A DNA stretch of 64,000 nt. Source: an uncultured Lachnospiraceae bacterium. GTDB taxonomy: Bacteria; Bacillota; Clostridia; Lachnospirales; Lachnospiraceae. Location: positions 62,001 to 126,000 of the forward strand of contig CAJTMC010000001.1 in the NCBI GenBank assembly GCA_910577115.1, written 5' to 3'. Below the pieces are notes generated by a model, which worked only from the letters and a program-made list of their open reading frames with translations, was not told where the DNA came from and did not search any database. This document shows positions 34,536-43,787 of this stretch, piece by piece; position 1 is the first letter of the stretch; each line of letters begins with the position of its first letter. Made by a program: the position numbers and the translations under genes.

Positions 34536-35414
34536 TTACTTCATAACCGAAAAAGCAAAATAACCCTTTCCCTCCCCGTCATACAGCAGACTGTAATAGA
34601 GCGGTCCTTTGTCAAATTCCTTAAGAAGCTGTTCATGACTCAGCACATTTTCCTTTTCAAGCTGATGCGCTCCCAAACCTTCACAGTGCTGATAAACACG
34701 CTTTACAAGCATCTTTGCAACCTGATTTACCGCATAAAGCACTGTCTGATCAACTCTGGGCAGCTTTCTCCCAAGCACCTCGCCAAATGTTTCGAGAACC
34801 ATGCGCTCTTCAAAAGCAAGAAAAATTTGAATGCGTTCATTGGTCTTAGAACGGTATATCTGCCTGATAAAAATTCCCTTGCCAAAATCTTCACCGCCAT
34901 AATGTTCACTCACGAGCCGCGGCGCAATTCCCATCATCGTCTTCATAATGCGGGAAACCGCTTCCTCCAATGCCTGAAACTCCTCCTTTGCGGAATTTAA
35001 AACCCACCGGTCACTGACCAGTCCCGTAATCGCCCGATCTGTCATCATAATATGACCGGTCAGCCATCCAAGACAAATTCCCGAAAAGTGCTGTATTGCT
35101 TCCTCCGAATAATGCTGTTCCTCCAGCTCTGTCTCCAAAGCCGGAATCGTTTTATCCCGCAAATCATCATGAAGCTGCTTATGCACATCATACTTTTCAT
35201 AGTCAATGGAGCGCATATACTCCTCTTCTTCCGCAAAGTGCTTTTGGGTATAACTCTTAAAGTACTTTATGGTTTCTTGGCAAGCATGCTGGCGCCTGCC
35301 TTCATCTTCATTGAGCTCCATCATCTTGCCAACAATTGAAAAGAGCCGTTGGTGCGCTTTGTCAACAATTTCCACACCAATATTAAAACGATCATTCCAC
35401 TGCACACTGTTCAT
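34536..35414 (-). CDS. Bacteriohemerythrin fused to a CheX-like domain
   Basis: The product has 292 residues. The N-terminal domain (about 1-135) has all seven di-iron ligands of hemerythrin in correct spacing: H21, H59, E63, H78, H82, H121 and D126. It should bind oxygen reversibly, a means of sensing or buffering O2 in an anaerobe. The C-terminal part (about 165-292) resembles CheX/CheC-type chemotaxis phosphatase domains: RIQIFLAFEERMVLETFGEVLG followed by DQTVLYAVNQVAKMLVKRV, where the E and N of the usual ElaN motif seem to be Q and K. That part may sense or bind rather than dephosphorylate CheY. AGGAG lies nine bases before the ATG and a TATAAT at 35436-35441 may be its -10. It lies directly downstream of two hybrid kinases. 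Confidence 0.87.
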   Translation of the reverse strand: MNSVQWNDRFNIGVEIVDKAHQRLFSIVGKMMELNEDEGRRQHACQETIKYFKSYTQKHFAEEEEYMRSIDYEKYDVHKQLHDDLRDKTIPALETELEEQHYSEEAIQHFSGICLGWLTGHIMMTDRAITGLVSDRWVLNSAKEEFQALEEAVSRIMKTMMGIAPRLVSEHYGGEDFGKGIFIRQIYRSKTNERIQIFLAFEERMVLETFGEVLGRKLPRVDQTVLYAVNQVAKMLVKRVYQHCEGLGAHQLEKENVLSHEQLLKEFDKGPLYYSLLYDGEGKGYFAFSVMK

Positions 35415-35481
35415 CTGTTTCTTCTCCTACCTCTCATTATACCATTTTCATAATACAATAAAGCTATATAAAATAAACTGT

Positions 35482-37575
35482 TCAGCTGCCCAAAATGTCA
35501 TTAATTAAATCATGCAGTCCATCAATATTAATCGGTTTGGGAAAATGTGCAGCCATTCCCGCATCAATTGATTTCTGATAGTCTTCAGCAAACGCGTTTG
35601 CTGACAGTGCAATAATGGGAATTTGCGCAAGCTGCAGATTTTCCAGCTTTCGTATCGCCCTTGTCGCCTCATAGCCGTTCATCACCGGCATCTGAATATC
35701 CATAAGAATTGCATCAAAATATCCCGGCTTGGATTTCTCAACTGCTTCCAGCGCAATTTTTCCGTTTGCCGCCGTCTCAACCAGATAGCCTTTGTCTTTT
35801 AAGAGCTCTTCCGCAATTTCACAGTTAATCTCATTATCCTCCACGACAAGCAGCCGTCTTTGCTTTGACCGCCTGCTTTTTGGAGGCTGCTGCGCTATTG
35901 AAATCTCCTGCTTTTTTTGTACGTCCTGTATCTTTAGAAGCAGGCTCACCGTAAATTTGCTGCCCTCCCCAAGCTTACTTTCTACCTGAATATCCCCCTC
36001 CATCATCTCAACAAAATTTTTCACAACCGTAAGACCAAGTCCAATTCCCAACACACCGCTGTGCGTTGTATTGCTTTCCCGTTTAAAAGGATCAAACAGC
36101 TCTTCCTTAAATTTTTCGGAAATACCAATCCCATTATCCTCAACAATAAAACAGTATTTTCTGTATCCTTTCAGGTCTGTCTTCGTCTCGGAAATCGTCA
36201 TTGTGATGGTTCCATTCGGTTTCATATATTTTGCCGCATTATCAAGAAGCTGCATCAAAATCTCCTTGATTCGTATAAAATCCGCAACCACTGTAAAATG
36301 CTGCACCTTAGAGCTGTCAATAACAAAATGAATCAATTTTGTTTTCATAATCGGAAGCACAGACTTCTCCACTTCCGCAAGCATCTCTGTCAAATCACAC
36401 TCACTCTCAATCAGGTTGACCCTTCCGGACTCCATTCTGGTAACCTCTAACGTTTCATTGAGAATCGACACCAGCTGCTGGCTCGAACTGCGGATTTTGT
36501 CTAAATAGGCGTCTACCTTGTCAGGTTCTGACCGATGATTCCGCAAAAGCTCGGTGTAACCGATAATCGCATTCAACGGTGTACGAATATCATGCGACAT
36601 ATTCACCAGAAACGTATCCCTTGCTATATTTGCCGCCTGTGCCTGACGCAGTGCAGACTGCAGCAGCTTCTGCCGCTCCATCGTCTCTGTAATATCCTTT
36701 GCAACAGACAACGCCACAATGTCTCCCGTTTGTTTATTCTTTCCGAACAAAAATGTGTAATGACAAAGCTTCTTTCTTCCCTGCGCGTCTTTCATCCAGA
36801 CGTCATATGTCTGTTCCACTCCGCCTTTCTCGCAGCACCGAATCAGACGGTCCGCATCAAAAAACTGGCGGTATCCGTCAACGCTGTCCAAATCAATGCA
36901 GCCTTCCCTGTCCTTTACATAATCGGAGTACTTTTTTGCCTGCCGGGGCGTTGACAATTCATGCCAGTCCGTCAGTTCGTCATCTCCGATATCGGGAAGC
37001 GTAGTTGTAATCATCTCATCTCTTGTCAAATTTACCTCAAAGAAAAAAATGGCGTCGTGTAAAATAGCCTTCCGATATTGCAGCTCGCGTGTATACACTT
37101 CCTTCAGCTCGCTATTGACAATTTCAAGCTGTTTCATTCTTGTCTTCATGCGTTCTGTGGCATCATCAATAAAAACATAAAAAACATCCCCATACAGCTG
37201 TGTATGTACAAAATGTCCATAATCCTCTACCCAGCGAACCGTTCCGTCTCTCTGAATAATACGGTATTCTACATAATCCAAATCATACTGACTGCTAGCA
37301 ATCTGACTGGCAATGCTTTTTTCGACCGCATCAATATCCTCCGGGTGAACGATGCCGGGAAAGGTATAACCTGTCAATTCCTTAAATTCCTCCAATGTAT
37401 CACAGCCAAAAATCCGCAGCATTGCATTATTGACATAAAGCAGTTCTTCGTCTCCCTCTGCACGATAAATGAAAAATCCTCCCGGCATTTCGTCCGATAT
37501 CCACTCGATAACCGACATTGATTCTTTATCAAAAAGCAATAATGCATCCTCGTTTTTCTCTATTCGTTTCACCCC
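35482..37575 (-). CDS. PAS-domain hybrid histidine kinase with C-terminal receiver
   Basis: The product has about 697 residues from GTG 37575 (GGGGG ten bases upstream); a GTG at 37611 would overlap the previous gene by 25 bases. Order: PAS domain (about 30-135, FFIYRAEGDEELLYVNNAMLRIFG), a second sensor-like segment (about 170-300), HisKA with phospho-accepting H328 (NMSHDIRTPLNAIIGY), and HATPase_c (DNAAKYMKP, DNGIGIS, GIGLGLTVVKN). The C-terminal receiver has phospho-acceptor D626 (ILMDIQMPVMNG). No membrane segment, so it is a cytoplasmic sensor. Without its own HPt domain it likely passes phosphate to the HPt protein at 34009-34380. It is transcribed with the closely related kinase upstream. 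Confidence 0.9.
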   Translation of the reverse strand, partial: GVKRIEKNEDALLLFDKESMSVIEWISDEMPGGFFIYRAEGDEELLYVNNAMLRIFGCDTLEEFKELTGYTFPGIVHPEDIDAVEKSIASQIASSQYDLDYVEYRIIQRDGTVRWVEDYGHFVHTQLYGDVFYVFIDDATERMKTRMKQLEIVNSELKEVYTRELQYRKAILHDAIFFFEVNLTRDEMITTTLPDIGDDELTDWHELSTPRQAKKYSDYVKDREGCIDLDSVDGYRQFFDADRLIRCCEKGGVEQTYDVWMKDAQGRKKLCHYTFLFGKNKQTGDIVALSVAKDITETMERQKLLQSALRQAQAANIARDTFLVNMSHDIRTPLNAIIGYTELLRNHRSEPDKVDAYLDKIRSSSQQLVSILNETLEVTRMESGRVNLIESECDLTEMLAEVEKSVLPIMKTKLIHFVIDSSKVQHFTVVADFIRIKEILMQLLDNAAKYMKPNGTITMTISETKTDLKGYRKYCFIVEDNGIGISEKFKEELFDPFKRESNTTHSGVLGIGLGLTVVKNFVEMMEGDIQVESKLGEGSKFTVSLLLKIQDVQKKQEISIAQQPPKSRRSKQRRLLVVEDNEINCEIAEELLKDKGYLVETAANGKIALEAVEKSKPGYFDAILMDIQMPVMNGYEATRAIRKLENLQLAQIPIIALSANAFAEDYQKSIDAGMAAHFPKPINIDGLHDLINDILGS

Positions 37576-37586
37576 AATATTTCCCC

Positions 37587-39248
37587 CTATGCCTTTTTCT
37601 CTCCAAGCCACTTTTCAAGGCATTTCATAAGCGCCCCGATATCCAGCGGCTTTGTCAGATGTTCGTTCATTCCTGCTTCCCTGCTCTTTCGAATATCCTC
37701 CGCAAACGCATTTGCAGTCATCGCAATAATCGGAATTTGAGGCGCATCTCTGCGGGCAAGCCTTCGAAGCTTTGCCGTTGCCTCATATCCGTCCATTACC
37801 GGCATCTGTATATCCATAAAAATCATGTCATAATGATTTTCCGGCATCTTCTCAAAACATGCCAGCGCCTCCTGTCCATTCTCTGCACTGTCCACTGACA
37901 CACCGGTCTGTGAAATCAATTCCACAGCAATCTCCCTGTTCAGCTCATTATCCTCCACTAAAAGAAGCCGTTTCTCTGCCAGCGCTTCCTTGCTAAGAGC
38001 TTGTACCATCTCCTGCTCTTGAGCCTCCTCTGATTTTTGATCCGGTGCGACCTGATTCCCTAACTTCAGAGACAGCTGCACCGTAAAACGGGAACCCTTG
38101 CCAAGCTCACTCTCTACAATAATATCCCCATTCATCTTGCGGGCAATACTTCTTGCAATCGCCATCCCAAGTCCGGTTCCCTCAATCTTGTTAACACGTG
38201 AACTCTCCTCGCGGCTAAACGGCTCAAACAGCTTTTCTAAAAACTCTTTACTCATTCCCATGCCATTATCGGTAAACACAAACTCATAACAGCCATAACC
38301 ATCCATACCGGAAGGTTTTTCATAAACCTCCAGCGCAAGCTTTCCTCCGTTCGGCGTATATTTCACCGAATTTCCCAGTATATTCATAAAAACCTGCTGC
38401 ATTCTTACCGGATCGCCAAGCACATATTGGTGCTCCACATTCGCAATATGCACATCAAGATCGTGATGATTCTGCTGTACGGAAGGACGTATCATTGTCA
38501 CAAGATTGTCAATCAATCCGGCTAAATTGACTTCTTCCTCGGAAAGCTCAATTTTTCCGGATTCAATCTTGCTCATGTCAAGCACCTCATTAATCAGCGA
38601 CAGTAAGTGCTTACTGGAAACCGTAATTTTTTCCAGACAATCCAGCACACGCTCCCGCTCGTCCAAATGCCTGACCGCAATCTCCGTCATTCCGATAATT
38701 GCATTCATCGGCGTCCTGATATCATGACTCATTCTTGACATAAAATCGCTCTTGGCTGCATTGGCGCGCTCCGCTGCCTTGCATGCTTCCAACAACGTTT
38801 GTTGATCTTTTTCTTCCTTTAACTTACTTTCCGTAACGTCCTGCGCTACATACACCGCCCGCCGCGGACTGCCATCCTGCGCAGCCTCCGCCAGTACCAC
38901 AGTCGCACGCGTCCATGTTCTTTGATTCTTCTCATTTGGCATTTTGCGATACTCCGTAGCAATAAAGGTCTGACCATCCCGCAAAGTATTCATTAAATTC
39001 TGCCGATTGACGCAACTCAAATACTCCTCGCGATCATCGGGGCAAACAAATTTTTGTGCATACGTATTGATTCCCTGCGTATAGTTCCGCTCGTCTCCCA
39101 ACACATCGACAACCTCCTCCTCCTGTGTTACAGGCTGAAAAGTATCCTTCTCAAGATCTATGTAATATGCCGCGAAAAACATGCTGCTTAAACTATTAAT
39201 AATTGATGCCGTCCTCTTATTGTGATCAATATCGCCTTCCCGTATCAT
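37587..39248 (-). CDS. Hybrid histidine kinase with PAS-like sensor and receiver
   Basis: The product has 553 residues. The N-terminal 145 residues form a PAS-like sensor (AAYYIDLEKDTFQPV through ATVVLAEAAQDGSPRRAVYVAQDVTE). Next come HisKA with H175 (RMSHDIRTPMNAIIGM) and HATPase_c (NILGNSVKYTPNGG, DNGMGMS, GTGLGMAIA). The receiver (about 427-548) has phospho-acceptor D479 in IFMDIQMPVMDGYEAT. It is soluble and lacks HPt. It is paralogous to the next kinase, sharing the same HisKA and receiver style. ATG 39248 with AGGAG nine bases upstream. It has its own promoter (39318-39346) and a 22-bp palindrome in the leader, so expression looks independently controlled. Confidence 0.92.
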   Translation of the reverse strand: MIREGDIDHNKRTASIINSLSSMFFAAYYIDLEKDTFQPVTQEEEVVDVLGDERNYTQGINTYAQKFVCPDDREEYLSCVNRQNLMNTLRDGQTFIATEYRKMPNEKNQRTWTRATVVLAEAAQDGSPRRAVYVAQDVTESKLKEEKDQQTLLEACKAAERANAAKSDFMSRMSHDIRTPMNAIIGMTEIAVRHLDERERVLDCLEKITVSSKHLLSLINEVLDMSKIESGKIELSEEEVNLAGLIDNLVTMIRPSVQQNHHDLDVHIANVEHQYVLGDPVRMQQVFMNILGNSVKYTPNGGKLALEVYEKPSGMDGYGCYEFVFTDNGMGMSKEFLEKLFEPFSREESSRVNKIEGTGLGMAIARSIARKMNGDIIVESELGKGSRFTVQLSLKLGNQVAPDQKSEEAQEQEMVQALSKEALAEKRLLLVEDNELNREIAVELISQTGVSVDSAENGQEALACFEKMPENHYDMIFMDIQMPVMDGYEATAKLRRLARRDAPQIPIIAMTANAFAEDIRKSREAGMNEHLTKPLDIGALMKCLEKWLGEKKA

Positions 39249-39286
39249 TTCCTCATTCTCCTGTTCTTGCTCCAGCTTATTTCACC

Positions 39287-39308
39287 AATATACCGTTAAC
39301 AGTATATT
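39287..39308 (-). promoter_or_regulatory. 22-bp operator-like palindrome in the kinase leader
   Basis: AATATAC and GTATATT flank a central GTTAAC in a 22-base inverted repeat with a single mismatched pair. It begins about three bases after the start predicted from the TATAAT at 39318-39323. The position fits a repressor site. Confidence 0.62.
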
Positions 39309-39317
39309 ATTAGCAAT

Positions 39318-39346
39318 ATTATATCATATCCCCTCTTTCCGCACAA
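39318..39346 (-). promoter_or_regulatory. Sigma-A promoter of the hybrid-kinase operon
   Basis: TTGTGC (39341-39346) and a perfect TATAAT (39318-39323) are spaced 17 bases apart, downstream of the chemoreceptor terminator and upstream of the kinase at 37587-39248. A TTGACT also lies nearby at 39350-39355, but is too far from the -10. Confidence 0.68.
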
Positions 39347-39372
39347 GAAGTCAATACACTTCTCTCCATCAC

Positions 39373-39412
39373 AAAAAAAGACTATGTGAAACTCTTCACA
39401 TAGTCTTTTTTT
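39373..39412 (-). terminator. Strong rho-independent terminator ending the che operon
   Basis: A perfect 18-bp inverted repeat (AAAAAAAGACTATGTGAA with its complement) closes on a four-base loop and ends with seven T on the minus strand. It lies 17 bases after the chemoreceptor stop. The symmetric A/T runs could work in both directions. Confidence 0.92.
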
Positions 39413-39428
39413 CTGACTTTTATCAAAA

Positions 39429-40898
39429 TTAATATTTACCAAATCCATCTCCAAGAGAGATAATCTGCTCATTTGCATTCGACATGGAAGAAGAATAGTT
39501 TGCCGAACCTGCCATGGAAGAAATATTCTGACTTCCAAGATTATAAATTGAAAGCATATCACGCATTCTTGAAGCCTGATTTGAAAGCTCTTCACTTGCT
39601 GCAGCACACTGCTCACTGGTAGCAGAATTTGTCTGTACAACCTGTGAAACCTGTGTAATTGCCTGCTCAATCTGTGCAACCGCAGTTGCCTGGTAATTTG
39701 AAGTCTGTGCAATGCTGTTAATCAATACTTCACTCTGCTGAACTGCTTCCGTAATAACACCAAGTGCCTTTGCTGTTTCATCCGCAATCTTAGACCCCTG
39801 GCTAACCTTGCTGATAGAATCTTCAATAAGCTCTGCTGTTTCAGAAGCCGCCGCCGCACTCTTTGCCGCCAGACTGCGAACTTCTTCTGCCACGACTGCA
39901 AATCCCTTGCCTGCCTCACCGGCTCTTGCAGCCTCTACAGCCGCATTCAACGCAAGAATATTGGTTTGAAATGCAATGTCGTCAATCGTCTTGATAATCT
40001 TGGAAATGCTCTCAGATGACTTATTGATATCCTGCATTGCCATCATCATATCCTGCATCTGCTCATTACCCTGCTTTACATCCTCAATTGCATTCTTTAC
40101 CAAATCCGCAGCAGAATTTGCCTGCTCTGCGTTCTGCTTTGTCTTATCTGCGATTTCATCAATGGAAGCGGTAATCTCCTCGATTGCGCTCGCCTGCTCC
40201 GTAGTACCCTGTGCCAAAGACTGGCTCGCACTTGCCACCTGAGAAGCGCCGATCGTAACCTGATGCCCCGCATCGCTAATATTGCCGAGCGTGTTGCGGT
40301 TGTCGTCTACAAGCTTCTTCAAAGAGTTACCAAGAAGGTCTCCTGAAGAACTGGGCTTTACATCCACAGTTAAATTTCCGTTTGAAACCTCCTCTGCAAC
40401 CTGTGCCTGATATTTAATATTATCAATTACCTTTGTGTATTCATCAACCAGTTCTCCGAACTCGTCATTATTGTATTTCACCATTTCAATATCAACATGA
40501 CCCTGTGCAATCTCTCTGGCCGCCTCGGATAACTGGTTAACTGACTTCACAATCGCCTTAATAAGGCTGAGTGCAATAACAACCGTACAGATAACAGAAA
40601 TCACTAAAAGCGTAATGCTGATCGCGTTTGAAACATTAATGCCAGTGTGCATGCGATCCAGTCTTTCTTCCGTTCCCGAATTCACAATATCCATCAGATT
40701 TTCGGTTTCCGCATCATCCAGTCCTGCAACGCTTTCAAGCTCTGCATTCAACGCTGCCGCGCTCTCATGGTTCATATCGCTGATATTGTTAATTACCTGA
40801 GAGGTTATAAATATACTTATTGCTACTGTAAGAATAGTAAGTATCACAGGAATACAAAATCCCATGATTAGTTTCGTTCTCATCTTTAAGTTTCTCAT
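39429..40898 (-). CDS. Methyl-accepting chemotaxis protein
   Basis: The product has 489 residues from ATG 40898 (AGGAG ten bases upstream, 17 bases after cheW). TM1 is about 9-32 and TM2 about 91-114, leaving only about 55 external residues, too few for a Cache or four-helix ligand domain. It is followed by HAMP (about 113-165), a second HAMP-like linker, and the signalling hairpin with tip IAFQTNILALNAAVEAARAGEAGKGFAVVAEEVR. It most likely senses intracellular state, membrane state or a partner protein. The C-terminus (ISLGDGFGKY) shows no CheR-docking pentapeptide. As the last gene of the che operon it is presumably the main receptor of this cluster. Confidence 0.95.
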   Translation of the reverse strand: MRNLKMRTKLIMGFCIPVILTILTVAISIFITSQVINNISDMNHESAAALNAELESVAGLDDAETENLMDIVNSGTEERLDRMHTGINVSNAISITLLVISVICTVVIALSLIKAIVKSVNQLSEAAREIAQGHVDIEMVKYNNDEFGELVDEYTKVIDNIKYQAQVAEEVSNGNLTVDVKPSSSGDLLGNSLKKLVDDNRNTLGNISDAGHQVTIGASQVASASQSLAQGTTEQASAIEEITASIDEIADKTKQNAEQANSAADLVKNAIEDVKQGNEQMQDMMMAMQDINKSSESISKIIKTIDDIAFQTNILALNAAVEAARAGEAGKGFAVVAEEVRSLAAKSAAAASETAELIEDSISKVSQGSKIADETAKALGVITEAVQQSEVLINSIAQTSNYQATAVAQIEQAITQVSQVVQTNSATSEQCAAASEELSNQASRMRDMLSIYNLGSQNISSMAGSANYSSSMSNANEQIISLGDGFGKY

Positions 40899-40914
40899 GT
40901 CAATTATTCTCCTT

Positions 40915-41469
40915 TCACTTATCATCGACTTCTTCACTATTACCTATTTCACCTGTCTGGTCCAGTACAGACATATCCGTATCGTTTAAAAGCTTATCCG
41001 GATCCAGCAAAAGCTTTACGGAATCGCCTACCTTACCGATGCCGAATACATACTTGTTCTGTACCTTATCCGCGCGCCCGATGCTTGGCGGAGGCAAAAT
41101 ATTTTCTTCCCTAATTTCCACCACTTCAGCGATCTTTTCTACAATCAGACCCACTACTGTCGATTTCACGTCAATTACAATAATACAAGTTCTGTCATCA
41201 TACTCAAAGGGTGGCTGATGAAAGCGAAGCCGTACATCAATAACAGGAATAATCTTTCCCCTGAGATTTATCAGGCCTTTGATGTAATCTTCTGTTTCCG
41301 GAATCGCTGTAATCGCCTGAAAGCTGATAATCTCATTCACATATTGGATTTTCAGCCCATAGTACTCATTTCCGGATTTGAACGTCATGTATTTTCCTTT
41401 TTGCGCATCATGTTCATCAGACACATTTAAATCTTCCGCCTGCGTCGTCAGTTCAGTGATTTCATCCAT
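40915..41469 (-). CDS. cheW: Chemotaxis coupling protein CheW
   Basis: The product has 184 residues with one CheW SH3-like domain (about 25-165): KYMTFKSGNEYYGLKIQYVNEII, IPETEDYIKGLINLRGKIIPVIDVRLRF, TCIIVIDVKSTVVGLIVEKIAEVVEI. N- and C-terminal acidic tails extend beyond the domain. It bridges chemoreceptors and CheA in signalling arrays. ATG 41469 with AAGG upstream. The gap to cheA is 137 bases with two stable hairpins, unusual inside an otherwise compact operon, and may set the ratio of CheA to CheW. Confidence 0.95.
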   Translation of the reverse strand: MDEITELTTQAEDLNVSDEHDAQKGKYMTFKSGNEYYGLKIQYVNEIISFQAITAIPETEDYIKGLINLRGKIIPVIDVRLRFHQPPFEYDDRTCIIVIDVKSTVVGLIVEKIAEVVEIREENILPPPSIGRADKVQNKYVFGIGKVGDSVKLLLDPDKLLNDTDMSVLDQTGEIGNSEEVDDK

Positions 41470-41498
41470 ATGGCTACCTTCCTTTCACTCCATTTATT

Positions 41499-41569
41499 TG
41501 TTACTGTTCACTTCGTTCCAGTAACAGGTAAAAATTCATGCAAAATCACCTTCGGTGATGGATTTTTAC
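41499..41569 (-). repeat. Tandem hairpins between cheA and cheW
   Basis: The first hairpin pairs TGTTACTG with CAGTAACA (41499-41506 with 41519-41526). The second has an outer stem GTAAAAAT/ATTTTTAC (41528-41535 with 41562-41569) enclosing an inner ATCACC/GGTGAT stem (41545-41550 with 41554-41559). There is no good T-run. It may be an mRNA-stability or processing element, or a dispersed palindromic repeat. Confidence 0.68.
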
Positions 41570-41606
41570 ATGCTCTTGATATATTTTTATATACCAACAG
41601 CAGCAT

Positions 41607-43754
41607 TTATTCGATTAGTCCTACCGGATCCAGTATCAGTGCAATGCTGCCGTCTCCAAGCTGTGTACATCCTGAGATACCTTTTACCTTTTTGACATAA
41701 GAAGGGATGGGCTTTACTACAATTTCCTGCTTGCCTACCAGTCTGTCCACAAAGAGGCATATTGTCTTTCCTTCCACCTCAAAAATCAGCATCGTACCCT
41801 CTTCCACCGATTTGCGATACTCTTTTAATCCATACCATTCTCCTAAACGGAGTACAGGGTAGCATTCTCCACGAATCATGATATATTCATCACCATTCGG
41901 TTCATGAATCATCATATCTTCTTTCACGCTTACAAACTCTTTAATTACACCGGTTTCCACCACGAACGAAGAAGTTCCTGTTTCCAGAACAATACCGTCA
42001 ATAATCGCAAGCGTCAACGGAATTTTAAGTGACATTGTTGACCCTACGCCTGCAAGGCTGTCGATCTCCAGTGCACCGCCGATCGCCTGTATGTTCTGTA
42101 CAACAACATCCATTCCCACGCCTCGGCCGGAATACTCCGTCACCTGCTCGTTGGTTGAAAATCCGGGCAGCGTGATAAACTGGAATACTTCCTTGTCGGT
42201 GTAAGCGCTGTCCGGCTTATCATCCTCCAAAAGTCCCTTCTTTCTCGCCTTATCCAGAATTTTCTGACGTTCCAGACCTCTTCCGTTGTCCGTTACGCTG
42301 ATCCAAACCTTACCGGCTTCGGTTCTTGCCGAAAGCGTTACCTTTCCTTTTTCCCTCTTGCCGCTTTCCAAACGCTCCTCATTCGTCTCAATACCATGAT
42401 CCACCGCGTTACGCACCATATGCATCAGCGGATCGGAAATATTCTCACTGATATTCTTGTCAACCTCAGTGTGTTCTCCAATCATCTCAAACTCAATGTC
42501 TTTTCCAAGCTTCCTTGAAACATCAAACACAATACGGTTCATCTTTTGGAACAAGGTCGTAAGCGGCACCATGCGCATAGACATAATGACATTCTGCAGA
42601 TCCGTAGAAATCTTTGCCATCTGCGCGGCTGCCTTGTTAAAGTTTGCAAGATTTAATCCCGGCACCTTCAAGTCCTGATTCTGTAACACTACCGACTCAG
42701 AAATAACCAGCTCTCCAATCAAATCCATAAGCTGATCCATCTTGTGGACATTTACGCTGATAAATGCAGCTTTTTCACCTTTTGGTTTGTCTTTTGCAAG
42801 CTTTTTCTGTTTCCCCGGTTCTTTCGATTTAATAACAAAATCACCCGGAGCAATCTGCGGCTTCGCCGGCTTTTTCTCCGGCTCGCTTTCGCCTTCCTTT
42901 TCTGCCCTTGCTTCAATTACTTCCACACTGGACTCCAAGTCAATCTTGGGCTGTGGGGTCGGATCGGAAAAGCCCTGTAAAAACTCCTCCGCCTTACATT
43001 CATAAATATCTACTGCCTGAATATCATATCCGATACCAATGATTTTTCTGATTTCTTCCTCAGCGCACTGCGCCTGAAGCAGGATTTTAAAGCCCTCCTT
43101 CATAATCACTTCCGCACTGCTCTCATCGGATATAATATCCTCGGGATAATACAATAAATCCTCCGCGATTTCCTTCATCGCATATACGATTTTGTATGCG
43201 CGGATATTTGCCATGCCGGTATCCGGCGAAAAGGTAACATACACCTTATAAAAACGACTTGCGTCCGTAGCAACCGGCGCTATGTAAAACTGCTTCGGTT
43301 CCTCATGTACATTCTCGGCAGGCTGAGGCGCACCCTCCCCCGCACCGTTTTTAATCATCTCCAAAAAAGCATCCAGTTCTTTGATAATGTCCTTTGGATC
43401 ACCATCGGCAGTATCTCCGTTGCTGATTTTATCCAGCTCCTCGGTAATAAAATCAGAAACCTCCAATACATGTTCCACAAGCTTTTCATGTGGTACATGC
43501 TCGGGATGGGACTCTCTCAGATAATAAAAGACATCTTCCAGTTTATGGGAAATTGCCGTAATGTTGTCAAACATCATAATACCCGAAGATCCTTTAATGG
43601 TATGCATGGTTCTAAAAATCTGATTGATGCTGTCCTCATCAAAACAATCCGCATCCTTCTGTTCCAAAACCATATCCTGCAGCTGCTCTAAAAGCTGTTG
43701 GTTCTCAAAGAGATATATGTCCAGCATTCCCTCTGTGTTAAATTCTTCAGCCAT
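41607..43754 (-). CDS. cheA: Chemotaxis histidine kinase CheA
   Basis: The product has 715 residues with the full CheA layout. The HPt domain has H51 (FRTMHTIKGSSGIMMF). A P2-like alpha/beta domain (about 150-265) is followed by a charged linker rich in K, P and E. The dimerisation domain is about 325-390 (MDQLMDLIGELVISESVV). HATPase_c carries HMVRNAVDHGIE, VTDNGRGLE and SGRGVGMDVV. The final CheW-like domain (about 575-715) ends VKGISGCTQLGDGSIALILD. It phosphorylates CheY and CheB in response to receptor state. ATG 43754 with AGGAG five bases upstream. All catalytic boxes are intact. Confidence 0.97.
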   Translation of the reverse strand: MAEEFNTEGMLDIYLFENQQLLEQLQDMVLEQKDADCFDEDSINQIFRTMHTIKGSSGIMMFDNITAISHKLEDVFYYLRESHPEHVPHEKLVEHVLEVSDFITEELDKISNGDTADGDPKDIIKELDAFLEMIKNGAGEGAPQPAENVHEEPKQFYIAPVATDASRFYKVYVTFSPDTGMANIRAYKIVYAMKEIAEDLLYYPEDIISDESSAEVIMKEGFKILLQAQCAEEEIRKIIGIGYDIQAVDIYECKAEEFLQGFSDPTPQPKIDLESSVEVIEARAEKEGESEPEKKPAKPQIAPGDFVIKSKEPGKQKKLAKDKPKGEKAAFISVNVHKMDQLMDLIGELVISESVVLQNQDLKVPGLNLANFNKAAAQMAKISTDLQNVIMSMRMVPLTTLFQKMNRIVFDVSRKLGKDIEFEMIGEHTEVDKNISENISDPLMHMVRNAVDHGIETNEERLESGKREKGKVTLSARTEAGKVWISVTDNGRGLERQKILDKARKKGLLEDDKPDSAYTDKEVFQFITLPGFSTNEQVTEYSGRGVGMDVVVQNIQAIGGALEIDSLAGVGSTMSLKIPLTLAIIDGIVLETGTSSFVVETGVIKEFVSVKEDMMIHEPNGDEYIMIRGECYPVLRLGEWYGLKEYRKSVEEGTMLIFEVEGKTICLFVDRLVGKQEIVVKPIPSYVKKVKGISGCTQLGDGSIALILDPVGLIE

Positions 43755-43787
43755 ACGTTCTCCTTTCCTTCATATTTTAAAGCCTGC

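Noticed and set aside
39296..39712. Minus-strand frame of 138 codons overlapping the chemoreceptor end and terminator
   Set aside because: It is out of frame with the chemoreceptor, runs through the terminator hairpin, and shows no domain.
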